Source of the DNA: Acidobacteriota bacterium
GTDB taxonomy: Bacteria > Acidobacteriota > Vicinamibacteria > Vicinamibacterales > UBA8438
Length of the DNA stretch: 8,295 nucleotides
NCBI GenBank assembly: GCA_005778315.1
Contig: SXOW01000247.1
Location: forward strand, 1 to 8,295
Direction: 5' to 3'
Made by a program: the position numbers and the translations under genes. Below are positions 6,517-8,295 of this stretch, one piece after another. A model generated the notes under the pieces. It was given only the letters and a program-made list of their open reading frames with translations. It was not told where the DNA came from and made no database searches. Numbering within the stretch: position 1 is the stretch's first letter; each line of letters opens with the position of its first letter.

Positions 6517-8295
6517 GTGACATCTCATCTGAGACTCGTTGCACTCCCGGCCACGGTGGTCGCGGTTCTCGCCACCGCGGTCTCGGCCACCGCCCAGTAC
6601 GGCGCCACCAACGGCGAGTGGCGCAGCTACGCCGGTGACAACGGTGGCACCAAGTATTCGCCGCTGGACCAGATCGACGCGGACAACTTCTCGGCGCTGG
6701 AGATCGCGTGGCGGGTTCCTACCCCCGATGCCCGGCTCGACCTGAAGGCCATCACCGCGGAGTTGGAGCGCCGGGGACGACGAGGTGAGTCGCCGGGCGC
6801 CAATCCCGACTATGGCGTCTCGCTCCGGTTGTTCAAGGCCACACCGCTCATGGTCAACGGTCTTGTGTACGCGCCGACGCCACTGAGCCTCGGGGGTGCG
6901 TATGACGCCGGGACCGGTGAGGAGCGGTGGGTGCACGACCCAGAGAGCTACTTCGACGGGCCGCCGGCCTCGCGGGCCAACATGCGCGGGGCGGCGTACT
7001 GGAGCGACGGGAACGTCGAGCGGGTCTATTGGGGCACGACCGATGGGTATCTCCTGAGCGTCGATGCGCGCACCGGTGAACCCGCGGCCGAGTTCGGTGC
7101 GAACGGGCGCGTCGACCTGTTCACAGGCGTCCCGCGCGCCGAGCGAGGGACTTACGACCATCGAGGTCGACATTGGATCTCGGTCACCTCGCCCCCGATC
7201 GTCTCGAACGGCGTGGTGGTCACGCCGGTCACCATCTCCGACTATGCGATTGCGAAGGAGGCGCCACCGGGGTGGGTGAAGGGTATCGACGCCATCACTG
7301 GTGAGCTGAGATGGGTCTTCCGCACGGTGCCGCGGGGCGACGATTTCGGAGCCGAGACGTGGGCCAACGAGTCGTGGCGCTACACCGGCAACACCAACGT
7401 CTGGGCCGCGATGGCCGCCGACGATGAGCTGGGCTACGTCTATCTGTCGACCAGCACCCCCACCAACGACTACTACGGCGGTCATCGGTTGGGCGACAAC
7501 CTCTTCGCTGAGAGCATCGTCGCCGTCGACATCAGGACGGGCGAGCGGAAGTGGCATTTTCAGGCGGTGCACCACGGCGTCTGGGACTACGACTTTCCGA
7601 CCCACGCCAACCTGCTCGACGTAACTGTCGATGGCCGGGCGATCAAGGCGCTGGCGCAGGTGAGCAAACAGGGCTTCACGTACGTCTTCAATAGAGAGAC
7701 CGGCGAGCCGGTGTGGCCCATCGAGGAACGCCCGGTCGAGACGGACACGAATCTCGAAGGCGAGGTCCTGTCCGCGACGCAGCCGTTTCCTACCAAGCCT
7801 CCGCCCTTCGAGTACCAGGGGAGTTCCATCGACGACCTCGTCGATTTCACCCCGGAGATTCGGGCCATGGCGGTGGAGGCGGTCAAGGATTTTCGACTGG
7901 GGCCGATCTTCACCGCGCCCATGATCAGCATCGAAGGTGGTATCCAGGGTACGATTCAGCGGCCCGCGATCGACGGGGGGGCCAATCTGGAGGGGTCTGG
8001 GGTTGACCCCGAGACCGGCCTGCTCTATGTCCCGTCGAACAACTCCTTCTCGGTGCTGAAGTACTTCACGCCGGATCCGGCGGCGGGCGGGAACCTGCGG
8101 TTTACCCAGAGCGCGTTCGGAAGCGGCCGACAACCAGCGATGCCGCAGGGGTTGCCGCTCTTCAAACCACCGTACTCACGGATGACGGCGATCGATCTCA
8201 ACGCGGGCGACACGGCCTGGATGCAGCCCAACGGCGACGGCGATCGGTATCGCACCCATCCGCGGCTCCGTGCCCTGAACCTGCCGCCACTGGGC
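6517..8295 (+). CDS. PQQ-dependent glucose-dehydrogenase-like quinoprotein (3' end outside window)
   Basis: The frame is open for 593 codons from GTG 6517 to the last base with no stop; I checked it codon by codon. Residues 1-27 form a signal peptide ending ATAQ, so the enzyme is periplasmic or exported. The mature part starts with the classic quinoprotein blade WRSYAGDNGGTKYSPLDQI (35-53). It continues with FKATPLMVNGLVYAPTPLS, a GTTDGYLLSVDARTG blade, GNTNVWAAM, STPTNDYYGGHRLGDNLFAES, and the active-site-type HHGVWDYDFP (352-361). Then come QPFPTKPPPFEYQG and DFTPEIRAM, and near the edge GLPLFKPPYSRMTAIDLNAG and LNLPPLG. This order is that of the membrane-glucose-dehydrogenase-like PQQ family, and in relatives about 80-130 residues follow. 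There are no membrane helices like the N-terminal five of E. coli Gcd, so it is a soluble or periplasmic relative. No CXXCH is seen so far, but a fused cytochrome domain beyond the edge cannot be excluded. It belongs to a different quinoprotein subgroup from the frameshifted gene at 1651-3469. The sugar or alcohol oxidised is unknown. Confidence 0.94.
   Translation, partial: MTSHLRLVALPATVVAVLATAVSATAQYGATNGEWRSYAGDNGGTKYSPLDQIDADNFSALEIAWRVPTPDARLDLKAITAELERRGRRGESPGANPDYGVSLRLFKATPLMVNGLVYAPTPLSLGGAYDAGTGEERWVHDPESYFDGPPASRANMRGAAYWSDGNVERVYWGTTDGYLLSVDARTGEPAAEFGANGRVDLFTGVPRAERGTYDHRGRHWISVTSPPIVSNGVVVTPVTISDYAIAKEAPPGWVKGIDAITGELRWVFRTVPRGDDFGAETWANESWRYTGNTNVWAAMAADDELGYVYLSTSTPTNDYYGGHRLGDNLFAESIVAVDIRTGERKWHFQAVHHGVWDYDFPTHANLLDVTVDGRAIKALAQVSKQGFTYVFNRETGEPVWPIEERPVETDTNLEGEVLSATQPFPTKPPPFEYQGSSIDDLVDFTPEIRAMAVEAVKDFRLGPIFTAPMISIEGGIQGTIQRPAIDGGANLEGSGVDPETGLLYVPSNNSFSVLKYFTPDPAAGGNLRFTQSAFGSGRQPAMPQGLPLFKPPYSRMTAIDLNAGDTAWMQPNGDGDRYRTHPRLRALNLPPLG

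Noticed and set aside
6499..8133. A 544-codon open frame antisense to the second quinoprotein gene
   Set aside because: Its translation is Arg/Gly/Val-rich low-complexity sequence without family motifs. The plus strand here encodes a fully canonical quinoprotein. Long antisense frames are expected in GC-rich genes.

Overview
This is a GC-rich bacterial window holding six protein genes and no RNA genes, mobile elements or CRISPR arrays. The gene content suggests Acidobacteriota, probably close to Vicinamibacteria: PQQ quinoproteins, an uncharacterised secreted family with a QWMG...GHWEGDTLVVET motif, a Tat-exported amidase, and a CRYL1-like 3-hydroxyacyl-CoA dehydrogenase. That placement is inferred from remembered family distribution, not from a marker gene.

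Layout. (1) Bases 1-459 (+) are the 3' end of a gene for the conserved secreted family. (2) Bases 655-1617 (+) encode a secreted protein of unknown function, behind a good Shine-Dalgarno and a plausible ECF-sigma-type promoter. (3) Three genes run leftward with gaps of 92 and 73 nt and could form one operon. In transcription order they are a 3-hydroxyacyl-CoA dehydrogenase with an unusual extra N-terminal domain (6400-5129), a Tat-signal amidase (5036-3543), and a PQQ alcohol-dehydrogenase-like quinoprotein (3469-1651). The quinoprotein reading frame is broken by one extra base near 3013. (4) Bases 6517-8295 (+) encode a second, glucose-dehydrogenase-like PQQ enzyme. It is divergent from the dehydrogenase gene, starts with GTG, and runs off the right edge.

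Functional picture (inference). Two exported quinoproteins would oxidise alcohols or sugars outside the cytoplasmic membrane. The amidase, probably exported folded, would hydrolyse an amide. The 3-hydroxyacyl-CoA dehydrogenase-like enzyme would act in the cytoplasm on a hydroxy acid or its CoA ester. This resembles a catabolic island for scavenged organic matter, but no substrate can be named. PQQ biosynthesis genes and an electron-accepting cytochrome are not visible here.

The most notable observations are the domain order of the dehydrogenase (C-terminal-type domain, then NAD domain, then C-terminal domain, with 26 of 42 identical residues between the two copies) and the single-base frameshift in an otherwise intact quinoprotein. 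I found no convincing previously undescribed multi-gene system.
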